Below, piece after piece: positions 51,795 through 61,320 of a stretch of DNA of 64,000 nt (positions are counted from its first letter, which is position 1; every line of letters begins with the position of its first letter). This stretch comes from Ferrimonas futtsuensis DSM 18154. GTDB taxonomy: Bacteria; Pseudomonadota; Gammaproteobacteria; Enterobacterales; Shewanellaceae. The position numbers were made by a program, and so were the translations under genes. The notes beneath the pieces were generated by a model. That model was given only the letters and a program-made list of their open reading frames with translations. It did no database searches and was not told where the DNA came from. Location of the stretch: positions 62,001 to 126,000 of the forward strand of contig NZ_AUGL01000015.1 of assembly GCF_000422645.1 (NCBI RefSeq), written 5' to 3'.

Positions 51795-54182
51795 ATGCAG
51801 CACGAAGAGATTGATCTCATTAACGAAGAAGAGCACAGCACCACAGAGCTGATCGTCCCGGACGAACAGCGCCCCAAGCAGCTGTTGATTATGCCCATCC
51901 AGAACCGCCCCTTCTTTCCGGCTCAGGTGATGCCGGTCCTGATCAAGCAGGGTGACTGGAGCGAAACCCTGAAGCAGGTAAGCCAGACCGATCATCAGAT
52001 GCTGGCCCTGTTCTACAGCGAGGAGTTTGACCGGGACCAGGCCTTCAACCCGGAAGTGTTGCCCAAGACCGGCTGCATGGTGCGCGTCCATCAGGTCAAG
52101 GAAACTGACGATGGCGACATCCAGTTTATTGCCGAAGGAATTGAGCGGGTGCAAATAGAAAGCTGGGTCCGCAAGGAGCACCCCTATCTGGCCAACGTCA
52201 GCTACCCAGGCGAGCCCGTGGGTGAGACCAAGGAGATCAAGGCCTACGCCATGGCGCTGATCAGCGCCATCAAGGAGATGCTCCCCATCAACCCCCTGCT
52301 CTCCGAGGAACTCAAAGACTACCTGAACCGCTTCGGACCCAATGAGCCTTCACCCCTGACCGATTTCGGCGCTGCCATCACCACGGCACCGGCGCCCCTG
52401 TTGCAGGAGGTGCTGGACAACGTTGAACTGCTGCCGCGAATGCAGAAGACCCTGGCACTGCTGAAGAAGGAGCTGGACGCCTCGCGCCTACACTCGGAGA
52501 TTGCCGAAGAGGTCAATCGCAAAATCAGCAAACATGAGCGCGAATTCTTCCTCAGGGAACAGCTCAAGATCATCCAGCGGGAACTCGGGGTGGCCAAGGA
52601 CGACAAGACGGCGGATCTGGAGGAGTTCCAACACCGCCTCAAGGGCAAAACCCTGCCAGAGGCGGTGGAAAAGAAGCTCAAGGAGGAGATGCAAAAGTTC
52701 TCCGTGCTGGAGCCTGGCTCCCCAGAGTATGGAGTCACCCGCAACTACCTGGACTGGATTACCCAGATGCCCTGGGGCATCACAGGTACCGACAAGCTGG
52801 ATCTGGCCCAGGCCAGAAAGGTGCTGAACAAGCACCACGACGGCTTGGATGACGTCAAAGACCGCATTCTGGAGTTCCTGGCTCTGGGCGCCTTTAAAGG
52901 GGAGATCAGCGGCTCCATCATCCTGCTGGTGGGCCCCCCCGGCGTAGGCAAAACCTCCATCGGCCGTTCCATTGCCGAATGCCTGAGCCGTCCCTTCTAC
53001 CGCTTCAGTGTCGGCGGCATGCGGGACGAAGCAGAGATCAAAGGGCACCGACGCACCTACATTGGTGCCATGCCGGGCAAGTTGGTTCAGGCCCTGAAGG
53101 AAGCGGAGGTGATGAACCCGGTGATCATGCTGGATGAGATCGACAAGATGGGGGCCAGCTACCAGGGCGATCCCGCGTCTGCCCTGCTGGAAACCCTGGA
53201 TCCTGAGCAGAACGTCAATTTCCTGGATCACTACCTAGACCTGCGTCTGGACCTGTCCAAGGTGCTGTTTGTCTGCACCGCCAATACCCTGGACTCCATT
53301 CCCGCCCCCTTGCTGGACCGAATGGATGTGATCCACCTGTCCGGTTACCTGGCGGAAGAGAAACTGGCCATCGCCAAACACCACTTGTGGCCTCGACAGC
53401 TGAAGCGGGCCGGGATCAAGCGCAGCCAACTGAAGATCACCGAGCCAGCCTTGAAGAAGGTGATCAGCGATTACTGCCGGGAAGCGGGGGTACGCAGCCT
53501 GGACAAATCTCTGGCCAAGCTGGTGAGAAAATCCGTGGTGGAGCTGCTGAACGATGCGGACAAGAACATCTCGCTGGGGCTGAAAGCAATTCCGAAGCTA
53601 CTGGGCCCGGCCCGCTTCCGCGAAGAGCAGACCCTGGCAGGCATAGGCATAGTCACCGGGCTGGCCTGGACCTCCATGGGCGGTGCCACTTTGCCGGTGG
53701 AGGTCAACAACATCCATCAGCAGAGCCGCAACCTTAAGGTGACCGGACACCTCGGGGAGGTGATGAAGGAGTCGGCCGAGATCGCCTTCAGCTTCATTAG
53801 CAGCCACCTGGGCAAGTATGGCGGCGAAGAGAGCTATTTCGACAAACGCTTTGTGCACCTCCACGTTCCAGAGGGGGCCACCCCCAAAGATGGTCCGAGC
53901 GCAGGCATCACCATCTCCACCGCCCTGCTCTCCCTGGCCCTGGGGAAACCGCCAAAGCCCAAGCTGGCGATGACCGGTGAGATCACCCTGAATGGCTATG
54001 TGCTGGCTGTTGGTGGCATTCGGGAAAAGCTGATCGCCGCAAAACGCCAGGGGATCACCGAAGCGATCCTGCCGGAAGAGTGCCGGGGCGACTTCGATGA
54101 GTTGCCTGAGCACGTGCGCGAGGGACTCACCGTCCACTTCGTTCACCACTTCGATGAAGTGGCGAAGCTGGCCTTCGACTGA
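51795..54182 (+). CDS. lon: ATP-dependent Lon protease
   Basis: A 795-residue cytoplasmic AAA+ protease. N-terminal substrate domain (LLIMPIQNRPFFPAQVMPVLI), coiled-coil linker (KISKHEREFFLREQLKIIQ), AAA+ module with Walker A GPPGVGKTS (near residue 380) and Walker B VIMLDEIDK, and a C-terminal protease domain with the Ser of PKDGPSAGIT and the Lys of REKLIAAKR. The N-terminal acidic start and the RPFFPAQVMP segment mark the branch found beside the canonical clpX-lon locus; no clp genes are here, so it may be a second Lon. AAAGGG before the ATG. A terminator follows. Confidence 0.94.
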   Translation: MQHEEIDLINEEEHSTTELIVPDEQRPKQLLIMPIQNRPFFPAQVMPVLIKQGDWSETLKQVSQTDHQMLALFYSEEFDRDQAFNPEVLPKTGCMVRVHQVKETDDGDIQFIAEGIERVQIESWVRKEHPYLANVSYPGEPVGETKEIKAYAMALISAIKEMLPINPLLSEELKDYLNRFGPNEPSPLTDFGAAITTAPAPLLQEVLDNVELLPRMQKTLALLKKELDASRLHSEIAEEVNRKISKHEREFFLREQLKIIQRELGVAKDDKTADLEEFQHRLKGKTLPEAVEKKLKEEMQKFSVLEPGSPEYGVTRNYLDWITQMPWGITGTDKLDLAQARKVLNKHHDGLDDVKDRILEFLALGAFKGEISGSIILLVGPPGVGKTSIGRSIAECLSRPFYRFSVGGMRDEAEIKGHRRTYIGAMPGKLVQALKEAEVMNPVIMLDEIDKMGASYQGDPASALLETLDPEQNVNFLDHYLDLRLDLSKVLFVCTANTLDSIPAPLLDRMDVIHLSGYLAEEKLAIAKHHLWPRQLKRAGIKRSQLKITEPALKKVISDYCREAGVRSLDKSLAKLVRKSVVELLNDADKNISLGLKAIPKLLGPARFREEQTLAGIGIVTGLAWTSMGGATLPVEVNNIHQQSRNLKVTGHLGEVMKESAEIAFSFISSHLGKYGGEESYFDKRFVHLHVPEGATPKDGPSAGITISTALLSLALGKPPKPKLAMTGEITLNGYVLAVGGIREKLIAAKRQGITEAILPEECRGDFDELPEHVREGLTVHFVHHFDEVAKLAFD

Positions 54183-54192
54183 GACACCAAAT

Positions 54193-54221
54193 AAAAACGG
54201 GAGCCGGCGGCTCCCGTTTTT
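54193..54221. terminator. bidirectional terminator
   Basis: Stem of about 13 bp (AAAAACGGGAGCC) with a GGC loop, flanked by A and T runs, between lon and the convergent LuxR-type gene. Confidence 0.92.
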
Positions 54222-54996
54222 ACAACAATCCGGTCTGGTAGGCCTTGCTGACCAGGTTGGTGCGATTCCTGGCCCCTAGAATCTCCCGCGCCCGATCGAG
54301 GTGGTAGTTGACCCCACGTTCGGTTAAAAACAGTTTCTTACCGATCTCTTCGCTCGAGTCCCCTTCTGCCACCATGGTCAGGATCTTGATACAGGTCGGG
54401 GATAACAGCCCAAAATTGGCAATAGGGTTGATATCCAGATGAGCCAAATAGTTGAAGATCGACGAGTACTCCTCCAACAAGGCAACCAGCTCCTGGTGCC
54501 TGCTCTGCACGTTTCGTTCTATCTCGACCTCCTCCTGCTCGGAAAACAGGTGGAAGATGCCCATCCAGCCCTCCCGCCCCGCTACCTTGTGATAAAAGGT
54601 CGCGGCGCCGCCGATATTGTGTTTGGCCTTCAGGTGTTCAACGCTCCTGCGCCGTCGTTCGTCAATGCGGCGCACCGGAAAGTAGAAGGGGTGGCGATGG
54701 ATGCAGCTCGAGGGTCTCGAATAGAGAAAACTGCAATCGGCCCTGGAAAAGCGATACAGAAACTCATCTCGGAACTGAAGAATCTTGTCATCGGAGCTAA
54801 CCGCAAAGCGCATCTTCTTAAGACCGCTCGGGTTCCCGAAGAACAGCTTACTGTTTCGGCCTATACTCTCGGAGAAGCTCGGAAGATCATCGGGCAGGAT
54901 GCAATAGTAGAAACGCCCAAAACCCAAAGGCCTGAGCTTTTCTAAGAACGTATTGATGACCTGGCTGCTAACGTAACCGCTGTGCTGAGCCGGCAT
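54220..54996 (-). CDS. LuxR-type regulator of the second cytochrome unit
   Basis: A 258-residue regulator. Its N-terminal part resembles LuxR autoinducer-binding domains (LRPLGFGRFYYCILP near the start; YHKVAGREGWMGIFHLFS toward residue 150), and the C-terminal helix-turn-helix is clear: LSPTCIKILTMVAEGDSSEE, ERGVNYHLDRAREILGARNR. No signal synthase gene is near, so it would be a solo receptor for an unknown signal. It lies 72 bases downstream of a four-haem lipoprotein gene on the same strand and is the same length as its paralogue at 57209. No receiver domain is present. Function is inferred from domains. Confidence 0.75.
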   Translation of the reverse strand: MPAQHSGYVSSQVINTFLEKLRPLGFGRFYYCILPDDLPSFSESIGRNSKLFFGNPSGLKKMRFAVSSDDKILQFRDEFLYRFSRADCSFLYSRPSSCIHRHPFYFPVRRIDERRRRSVEHLKAKHNIGGAATFYHKVAGREGWMGIFHLFSEQEEVEIERNVQSRHQELVALLEEYSSIFNYLAHLDINPIANFGLLSPTCIKILTMVAEGDSSEEIGKKLFLTERGVNYHLDRAREILGARNRTNLVSKAYQTGLL

Positions 54997-55068
54997 ACCT
55001 TATCCCCTGTTTCGGAAAAATGGGAAGGGTCTCCCCTTCCCCTAAACGCCTTTCTACTTAACCTGTCG

Positions 55069-56976
55069 CTACCTGTCAACGTGGCAAGTCAGGCAGCTCT
55101 CCGGCTCCTTAAAATTGGACTCCTTGCTGTAGTAGTCGTTCTTGTCCGCGTACACATTACCGTGTTTGGCCAGAGTTTGAGAGTGACAGAAGCCACAGGT
55201 ATAACGCTCGCCGTGGTTGTTGGGCGCCCCGTTATTGCCGTGGCACTCGGCACACTCATAGGGCGCCATCGCCTCCACTACATGGCTGTTGGAGGGGTCG
55301 TGACAGGTGGTGCAATCCGGAAGTTTCCAGCCGAAGTGGCTCTCATCCAAGGGGGCTCGCGCCTTGGAGATATCCTTGAGATTGGCGATATCAATCTCGG
55401 GGGATTCCGCGTCACACCCTGAGGGCACTCCGCTATTAGTGTTCATGTCACCGAAGGCCACACCCAGGTAGTTGATGTACTCGGGACCGTAGATGATCAT
55501 GTTGTCACCGGTCAGGTGAGGGTCGTTGGCACCAAAGGGCATGCCAAACTTCATATACCCTGTGGGGCCATCATTCTCATACAGCTCCCCCGCCCCGTAG
55601 TTGCGAGGACGGAAGCCTTTGATGCCCGGCACCTTGCCCAGGCAAGCAGCCCGGTTCCAGTTTTCCGGCATATCCGTGCGACCGGCACACATCACAAACT
55701 CATACAGGACGTTCTGGGCGCCACCATCGGCGTAGTTCTCCCACTCGCCGGTGTGGTGCACAAAACCGCACTCACCGTTGTTCTTATAGGTCTGGTTGAT
55801 GATGTTGCCGAGATCATCCTTGCCGTTGAAGCTGATGGCAGTTGCCACATAGCCCTGCACGTTGGCATTGGTGCTCAGGCGCGGCCAGTAACTCCAGTCG
55901 ATCTTCAGATCCGGGCGCTGATCCACCAGGGACAGCCAGGCATCCAGCTCGGTCAGCACGCCGGGCTGATAGAGATCCAGGCGCAGGTTGTGCGGCTTCA
56001 CCTCAATGTCCTTGAATACCGCCCGCTGCCCCGGCTGCACCAGTTCACCGTTCATGTCGTAGTAAGGGGGCTTAAAGTCGATGACAATCTCAGGCACGAT
56101 CACCTTGCCACCGTTGGCCGCCAGACGATCCATCTCCCTCTGGTACTTGCGCTTACGCACCTCCATCTCACCAGGCTGAGCAGGCATTAGCACGATGCTC
56201 ATCTGGTTCTTCAACGCCAGATGGTCGATGCGGAAGTAGATCTCCTCCTCTTTGTAGTAAAGGTGGTCTGTGTTGTAATCCGTTCCTTTTTTGACTTCTT
56301 CACCTTTAATGGCAGCAAAAGGATCACCTCCGTCAATTTTTTCATCCCAAACGCTGGGGCCCACCAGGTATTTCCACCCCTGGCCTTCGGTGGCACCGAG
56401 GCGGGATTGATCAACTTTTTCAGGCGCCCCCTCAATACCGCCAATGGAGGTGACAAAGTAGGTCTTGAGTGCCTCATCTTTTTCGATCTGAACGTCGATA
56501 CCGTACTTGTCACTGACCCACATCAGCAGATCGAGCACCGAGCCACGTCCCTCAGGAAACAGATCGGGACGAAGGGTATCGATCTTGACTCCAGACATGT
56601 TGATGGCGGTTGGCGGAAGCAGATACTCAATCTTCATCCCCTTGGCTGAAGCGGTATCCTCCATCTTGGTCCGAATCAGGCCATCACCGGGGAACACCTT
56701 GGTCCCCTGAGGCCCGGCGAGGGTTTCTTGAGCGTGCGCCGGCTCTGTCTTGGCGCCGCCCTCTGCAGGCACCAACGACTTTACGATGGCAATCTGGATG
56801 GTGCCATCGAGCTGCTCGGTCGGGCCGCCAAAGACGTAATCAGGTTTATTGATTTCTGGAGGTAGTGTTTCCGGTGGAGTGGGGGTGGGAATGGGCGATG
56901 CGGGGGTATCATCACTGCCACACCCCCCCAGGACGACACTCAAGGCCAGTGCCGCCCAAATTTTGTTTTGTCTCAT
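55069..56976 (-). CDS. four-haem outer-membrane-type lipoprotein (copy 2)
   Basis: A 635-residue predicted lipoprotein: signal with lipobox LGGC, a low-complexity Pro/Thr spacer, an N-terminal part whose LDLLMWVSDKYGI, YFVTSIGGIEG and GWKYLVG elements recall DUF4430-type ubiquitin-like domains, a long middle part of unknown fold, and four haem motifs at the C-terminus (CTTCH, CAECH, CGFCH, CLTCH). Four further cysteines are shared with copy 1. It is probably attached to the outer membrane and passes electrons or binds a substrate; the partner is unknown. The second of two adjacent ATGs is taken as start, with AAGGAAG upstream. It is close to copy 1 in protein sequence from about residue 240 on. 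Confidence 0.72.
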   Translation of the reverse strand: MRQNKIWAALALSVVLGGCGSDDTPASPIPTPTPPETLPPEINKPDYVFGGPTEQLDGTIQIAIVKSLVPAEGGAKTEPAHAQETLAGPQGTKVFPGDGLIRTKMEDTASAKGMKIEYLLPPTAINMSGVKIDTLRPDLFPEGRGSVLDLLMWVSDKYGIDVQIEKDEALKTYFVTSIGGIEGAPEKVDQSRLGATEGQGWKYLVGPSVWDEKIDGGDPFAAIKGEEVKKGTDYNTDHLYYKEEEIYFRIDHLALKNQMSIVLMPAQPGEMEVRKRKYQREMDRLAANGGKVIVPEIVIDFKPPYYDMNGELVQPGQRAVFKDIEVKPHNLRLDLYQPGVLTELDAWLSLVDQRPDLKIDWSYWPRLSTNANVQGYVATAISFNGKDDLGNIINQTYKNNGECGFVHHTGEWENYADGGAQNVLYEFVMCAGRTDMPENWNRAACLGKVPGIKGFRPRNYGAGELYENDGPTGYMKFGMPFGANDPHLTGDNMIIYGPEYINYLGVAFGDMNTNSGVPSGCDAESPEIDIANLKDISKARAPLDESHFGWKLPDCTTCHDPSNSHVVEAMAPYECAECHGNNGAPNNHGERYTCGFCHSQTLAKHGNVYADKNDYYSKESNFKEPESCLTCHVDR

Positions 56977-57160
56977 CATCTCTTCCTTACTGGTTGCTAT
57001 AAGCCAAGTAAGGATAAGAGCAGTCTTCATGCGTCGATACTGGCAGCAGCAACAGTACCTAAACCCAGTGTGACCGGGATCCTCACCGCTGGAAGTTCAC
57101 AGTCAAATTTGACGCCAGGATGTAATCCGCCTGACCTTAAAGCCACCGTACCAACAAAAA

Positions 57161-57187
57161 GAGCACCCGTTAGGGTGCTCATTTTTT
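57161..57187 (-). terminator. terminator between the two cytochrome units
   Basis: Stem GAGCACCC/GGGTGCTC with a GTTA loop, flanked by A5 on the left (T5 on the minus strand) and T6 on the right. It ends the first cytochrome-regulator unit, so the second must have its own promoter. Confidence 0.88.
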
Positions 57188-57208
57188 GCTCTCGAAATCT
57201 CTTGGAGC

Positions 57209-57985
57209 TCACAAAACCCCTTGCAGGTAGGCCTTACTCACCAAGTTGGTGCGGTTGCGTGCTGCCAGGATCTGCCTCGCTCTGTCCAGGTGATAGTTGA
57301 CCCCGCGCTCGGTCATAAACAGCTGCTGGCCAATCTCCTCGCTGGAAAACCCTTCCGCAACCTGCGCCAGAATCTGTATGCAGGTGGGCGACAATACTCC
57401 GAAGTTGGCCAGAGGGTTGATGCAGCGAAACGTCAGGGCATTGAAGGTCTCGGAATAAGCCCCTATCAACTCCGCCAGCTCCCGCCTTATCGAGGCCAGC
57501 ATCTCCTCCACCTCTATGGCCGGCTTGTCGGAAAACAGCATGCACAGGCCCAGCAGATCCTCCCGGCCCGGCATCACGTGAAAAAACACCAACCGAGTTT
57601 CGAAGCCGTGGCGATGCTTCAGTTGACGAAAACTGGCCTGACGCCTGGGGGGTATGCCATCGTCACTCCAGATACTGGGCAACAACTCCCACTGTGGTTT
57701 GAACCCACTCTGGCGAAAGCTGCCGTCAGTGTGGGCAAACCGTTGCAGGTACTCCTCCCGATAGAGGAGAATGTCCTCATCGGATGCGACGGCATACCGC
57801 ATCCGCTTCAAATTAAAAAACCGCTTCCAGTCCAGGGAGCGGTCACAATCCATCAAGGTCTTCTCTTTCTGAAACAGGTTGGGCAAAAGGGTGTAGTAGA
57901 ACCTGCCCAGTCCAAATTCCGCCAGGCGATTGGAAAAATCATCGATAAGCTGCTGATTTACCAGCCCGGTTAACGGTGCGGCCAT
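57209..57985 (-). CDS. LuxR-type regulator of the first cytochrome unit
   Basis: A 258-residue regulator paralogous to the one at 54220. The N-terminal half has FGLGRFYYTLLPN and FFHVMPGREDLLGLCMLFSD, like LuxR ligand-binding domains; the C-terminal helix-turn-helix (LSPTCIQILAQVAEGFSSEE, ERGVNYHLDRARQILAARNR) is nearly the same as in the paralogue while the sensor half differs strongly. The start at 57985 is chosen: GGGGAGAAG precedes it, and it makes both paralogues exactly 258 residues. It lies 59 bases after the first cytochrome gene. It could respond to a different signal than its twin. Confidence 0.75.
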   Translation of the reverse strand: MAAPLTGLVNQQLIDDFSNRLAEFGLGRFYYTLLPNLFQKEKTLMDCDRSLDWKRFFNLKRMRYAVASDEDILLYREEYLQRFAHTDGSFRQSGFKPQWELLPSIWSDDGIPPRRQASFRQLKHRHGFETRLVFFHVMPGREDLLGLCMLFSDKPAIEVEEMLASIRRELAELIGAYSETFNALTFRCINPLANFGVLSPTCIQILAQVAEGFSSEEIGQQLFMTERGVNYHLDRARQILAARNRTNLVSKAYLQGVL

Positions 57986-58044
57986 CATCTTCTCCCCATG
58001 CAGGGGGAGCCAGGCTCCCCCATCTGTTGTCATGTCTGATTAGA

Positions 58045-59913
58045 TCACTTCTGCGCATCCACGTGGCAGGTCAGACAGCTTTCCGGCTCCTTGAACCTGG
58101 AGTCCTTGCTGTAGTAGTCGGTTTTGTTGGCGTACACATTACCGTGCTTGGCCAGGGTTTGGGAGTGACAGAAGCCACAGGTATAGCGCTCGCCGTGGTT
58201 GGTGGGCGCACCGTTGTTGCCATGGCATTCTGCACACTCATAAGGCGCCATCGCCTCCACCACATGACTGTTGGAGGGGTTGTGGCAGGTGGTGCAATCC
58301 GGCAGTTTCCAACCGAAGTGACTTTCATCCAGCGGCGCCCGCGCCTGGGCAATGTCCTTGAGGTTGGCGATATCAATCTCGGGGGAATCCAGGTCACAGC
58401 CTGAAGGCACACCGTTGTTGGTGTTCAGGGCACCGAAGGCCACCCCCAGGTAGTTGATGTACTCAGGACCGTAGATGATCATGTTATCGCCGGTCAGGTG
58501 AGGATCGTTGGCGCCAAACGGCACGCCAAACTTCATGTATCCTGTGGGTCCATCATTCTCATACAGCTCCCCTGCACCATAATTGCGGGGACGAAAGCCC
58601 TTGATGCCCGGCACCTTGCCCAAGCAAGCACCTCGGTTCCAGTCTCCAGGCATATCCAGTCGGCCGGCGCACATCACATACTCATACAGGCCATTCTGGG
58701 CGCCGCCATCGGCGTAATTCTCCCATTCACCGGTGTGGTGAACGAAGCCGCACTCGCCGTTGTTCTTATAGGTCTGGTTGATGATGTTGCCCAGATCATC
58801 CTTGCCATTGAAGCTGATGGAGGTGGCCACAAAGCCCTGCACATTGGCGTTGGTGCTCAGCCGCGGCCAGTAGCTCCAGTTGATCTTCAGGTCCGGACGC
58901 TGCTCCACCAGGGAGAGCCAGGCATCCAGCTCGGTCAGCACCCCAGGCTGATAGAGATCCAGACGCAGGTTATGCGGTTTCACCTCGATGTCCTTGAACA
59001 CCGCCCGCTGACCTGGCTGAACCAGGTCACCGTTCATGTCGTAATAGGGAGGCTTAAAATCGATGACAATCTCCGGAACGATCACCTTGCCGCCATTGGC
59101 GGCCAGACGGTCCATCTCCTTCTGGTACTTGCGCTTGCGCACCTCCATCTCACCGGGTTGGGCGGGCATCAGAACGATGCTCATCTGATTCTTCAGCGCC
59201 ATGTGATCGATGCGGAAGTACATCTCCTCCTCTTTGTAGTAGAGATGGTCTGCATTAAAATCTCCGTCACCCACCTTGGCTTCCCAGGTGCTGGGCCCCA
59301 CCAGGACTTTCCAGCCCTGACCTTCGGTCTCACCCAAACGGGATGAGTCAACGCGCTCAGGGGCGCCCTCGATGCCGTCAATGGCGGTCACGAAATAGGT
59401 CTTGAGTGCATCATCCTTCTCAATCTGCACGTCAATGCCGTACTTCTCCCCGACCCACATCAGCAGGTCCAGCACAGACCCTCGGCCTTCGGGAAACAGG
59501 TCTGGACGCAGAGTGTCGATCTTCACTCCGGACATGTTGATGGCGGTCGGAGGCAACAGGTAGTCGATCTTCACCCCCATATCCGCCGCCTGCTGATCCA
59601 TCTTAGTTTCAACCAGACCATCAACGGGGATCACCTTGACTCCTTGAGGCCCGGAAGCGCCCCCTTGAGCATGCGCAGGCTCTTCCTTGGCGCTGCCCTC
59701 TGTGGGCACCAGGGACTTTACAATGGCGATTTGAATGGTGCCATCGAGCTGCTCAGTCGGGCCACCAAACACGTAGTCAGGTTTGATCACCTCCGGTGCC
59801 GTTGGCGGCGTGGGAGGTTCGGGTTTGGTCACATCATCGCTGTCGCTGCCGCAGCCAGCCAACACCAGGCTGAGAGCAACGGCAGACATTAATAGGTATT
59901 GTTTTTTCATCAT
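58045..59913 (-). CDS. four-haem outer-membrane-type lipoprotein (copy 1)
   Basis: A 622-residue paralogue of the protein at 55069: lipobox LAGC, Asp/Thr/Pro-rich spacer, DUF4430-like stretch (LDLLMWVGEKYGI, YFVTAIDGIEG, GWKVLVG), middle region, and four C-terminal haem motifs (CTTCH, CAECH, CGFCH, CLTCH). It lacks an insert of about 13 residues present in copy 2 after the DUF4430-like part. The conserved HHTGEWENYADGGAQN and DGPTGYMKFG blocks mark an uncharacterised domain. Three ATGs follow AAGGAT; the middle one is used. First gene of the first unit. A role as a surface redox protein is inferred, not shown. Confidence 0.72.
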   Translation of the reverse strand: MMKKQYLLMSAVALSLVLAGCGSDSDDVTKPEPPTPPTAPEVIKPDYVFGGPTEQLDGTIQIAIVKSLVPTEGSAKEEPAHAQGGASGPQGVKVIPVDGLVETKMDQQAADMGVKIDYLLPPTAINMSGVKIDTLRPDLFPEGRGSVLDLLMWVGEKYGIDVQIEKDDALKTYFVTAIDGIEGAPERVDSSRLGETEGQGWKVLVGPSTWEAKVGDGDFNADHLYYKEEEMYFRIDHMALKNQMSIVLMPAQPGEMEVRKRKYQKEMDRLAANGGKVIVPEIVIDFKPPYYDMNGDLVQPGQRAVFKDIEVKPHNLRLDLYQPGVLTELDAWLSLVEQRPDLKINWSYWPRLSTNANVQGFVATSISFNGKDDLGNIINQTYKNNGECGFVHHTGEWENYADGGAQNGLYEYVMCAGRLDMPGDWNRGACLGKVPGIKGFRPRNYGAGELYENDGPTGYMKFGVPFGANDPHLTGDNMIIYGPEYINYLGVAFGALNTNNGVPSGCDLDSPEIDIANLKDIAQARAPLDESHFGWKLPDCTTCHNPSNSHVVEAMAPYECAECHGNNGAPTNHGERYTCGFCHSQTLAKHGNVYANKTDYYSKDSRFKEPESCLTCHVDAQK

Positions 59914-60042
59914 CATCTTATCCTTGCATCGAATATGCAGGACAAGAATAGGAATCCGATGTGGGAGCATTCACTGGGAGAAATTACAGGAGGAAACCAA
60001 CCTGTGATTCACGCCCGCTACCAGGCCAAAAACAGTGGAGGT

Positions 60043-60072
60043 AAAGACCCCCACACTGCGGCGGGGGCCTTT
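60043..60072 (-). terminator. terminator of the DUF2189-like gene
   Basis: Stem around CCCCC/GGGGG with one mismatch and A/T flanks, just past the stop of the gene at 60077 on the minus strand. The T-run is short. Confidence 0.6.
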
Positions 60073-60076
60073 TGTG

Positions 60077-60880
60077 TTACTCGAAACGGCGAGGCCGTTT
60101 GGTCTTGATGGTGCGAATATAACCATGCCAGGTGGCATAACCCAGGATGGGCATGATAACCAACATGCCGATACCGGCCGTGGCAAAACCCGCCACCACG
60201 CAGGTGGAGATGATCAGCGCCCACACCACCATGACGCCGGCGTTGTGGTACACCGCACTGATGCTGGTGCTGATGGCGGTCATGATGTCCACCCGACGCT
60301 CCATCATCACCGGAATGGAGAAGGCAGAGATGGCGAACACACTGACGGTAAACAGCATGCCAAACAGGGTGCCCAGACTCAGAAACGGCAGGAATTGTTC
60401 AAAGTGCGCATTCTGATTGACGGGATAGAGGGCGTGGATCATCGCAGCAACCCTCATCCAGAAGATCATCATCACCGCCAGCAAAATGGCAAAGCCCCAC
60501 TCAGACACCCCGTTACGCCGAATGGCACGAGCCGAGTGAAATAGGTTGGGCTTCTTGCCCCGTTCCAGCTGCCAACTGACGTCGTAAAGGCCGGTGGCCA
60601 GGAAGGGACCAATCAACATGAAAACCACCAGAGCAGGCAGAATCACCAAATGAGTGCCGTGGATGAACACTGCAGCCCAAATCGCTATGGAGGCGATGGT
60701 AAAGCAGAAGCCGTAGAACAGGCTGACCATGGGGGCGGCAATAAAATCACGCACTCCCAAGTGCATCCAGTGGAAGGGATCGCGGTAGTTGAGGGTGTTG
60801 TGGGGAATCACACGGGCAAAAGCCGCAGTCCGGGTGGGGGATTTCTGCCCCTGCTTGGGGACGGGAACTGTCTGAGGCAT
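60077..60880 (-). CDS. DUF2189-type integral membrane protein
   Basis: A 267-residue protein with about six membrane segments. The start RDPFHWMHLGVRDFIAAPMVSLFYG, the GPFLATGLYDVSWQLERGKKP block and FAISAFSIPVMMERR are characteristic of DUF2189 proteins, whose role is unknown. Two conserved regions at the helix ends carry Arg/Glu/Lys. AGGAGA lies before the ATG. It stands alone in its transcript. Confidence 0.8.
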   Translation of the reverse strand: MPQTVPVPKQGQKSPTRTAAFARVIPHNTLNYRDPFHWMHLGVRDFIAAPMVSLFYGFCFTIASIAIWAAVFIHGTHLVILPALVVFMLIGPFLATGLYDVSWQLERGKKPNLFHSARAIRRNGVSEWGFAILLAVMMIFWMRVAAMIHALYPVNQNAHFEQFLPFLSLGTLFGMLFTVSVFAISAFSIPVMMERRVDIMTAISTSISAVYHNAGVMVVWALIISTCVVAGFATAGIGMLVIMPILGYATWHGYIRTIKTKRPRRFE

Positions 60881-61083
60881 AACGTCTCCTGTGGGCCCTT
60901 AGGCCCGGTCGACCTAACGTAAGTACACCGATTTCGGATGTGCTCAGTCAAAGAGCAGGGCCGTGCGTCGGGTACTCCCTACTGTCAGCATAGTCGCTAC
61001 AGGGAGATACGCAGATCTCAGGATTAAGAGGGGGGAATTTTACCCTGTGGTGAGCACCACACTCAGACAGTCGGGCGGAACCG

Positions 61084-61320
61084 CTACCCCTGCCGGTGCA
61101 GATCAGAGCGGTCGGAACGGTACTCTGGCAACTCGGTTTTCAGGGTGAGGAAAACCAGAAACACTATGGCCAATGGCGGGATAAAGGCACTAAAAAAGCC
61201 CAGCACGGAGCACGCTGCCGGTGATGACACCTTCTTTCTGGCCAGCAAATAGGTCAGCACCAGCATCACCAGTGCAAAACCGAACAGGTCATTGGCAGTG
61301 AGAGCAGAGACCAGACTCAT
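61084..61320 (-). CDS. small two-helix membrane protein
   Basis: A 78-residue protein with two hydrophobic segments (LFGFALVMLVLTYLLA and FIPPLAIVFLVFLTL) and a charged tail (PEYRSDRSDLHRQG). The ribosome-binding site AAAAAGAAGATG is acceptable. No family is recognised and the neighbours give no hint. Confidence 0.5.
   Translation of the reverse strand: MSLVSALTANDLFGFALVMLVLTYLLARKKVSSPAACSVLGFFSAFIPPLAIVFLVFLTLKTELPEYRSDRSDLHRQG

Noticed and set aside
55700-55780. CGFVHH in the cytochromes as a fifth haem site
   Set aside because: The spacing is not CXXCH; the cysteine is more likely in a disulfide with one of the other conserved non-haem cysteines.
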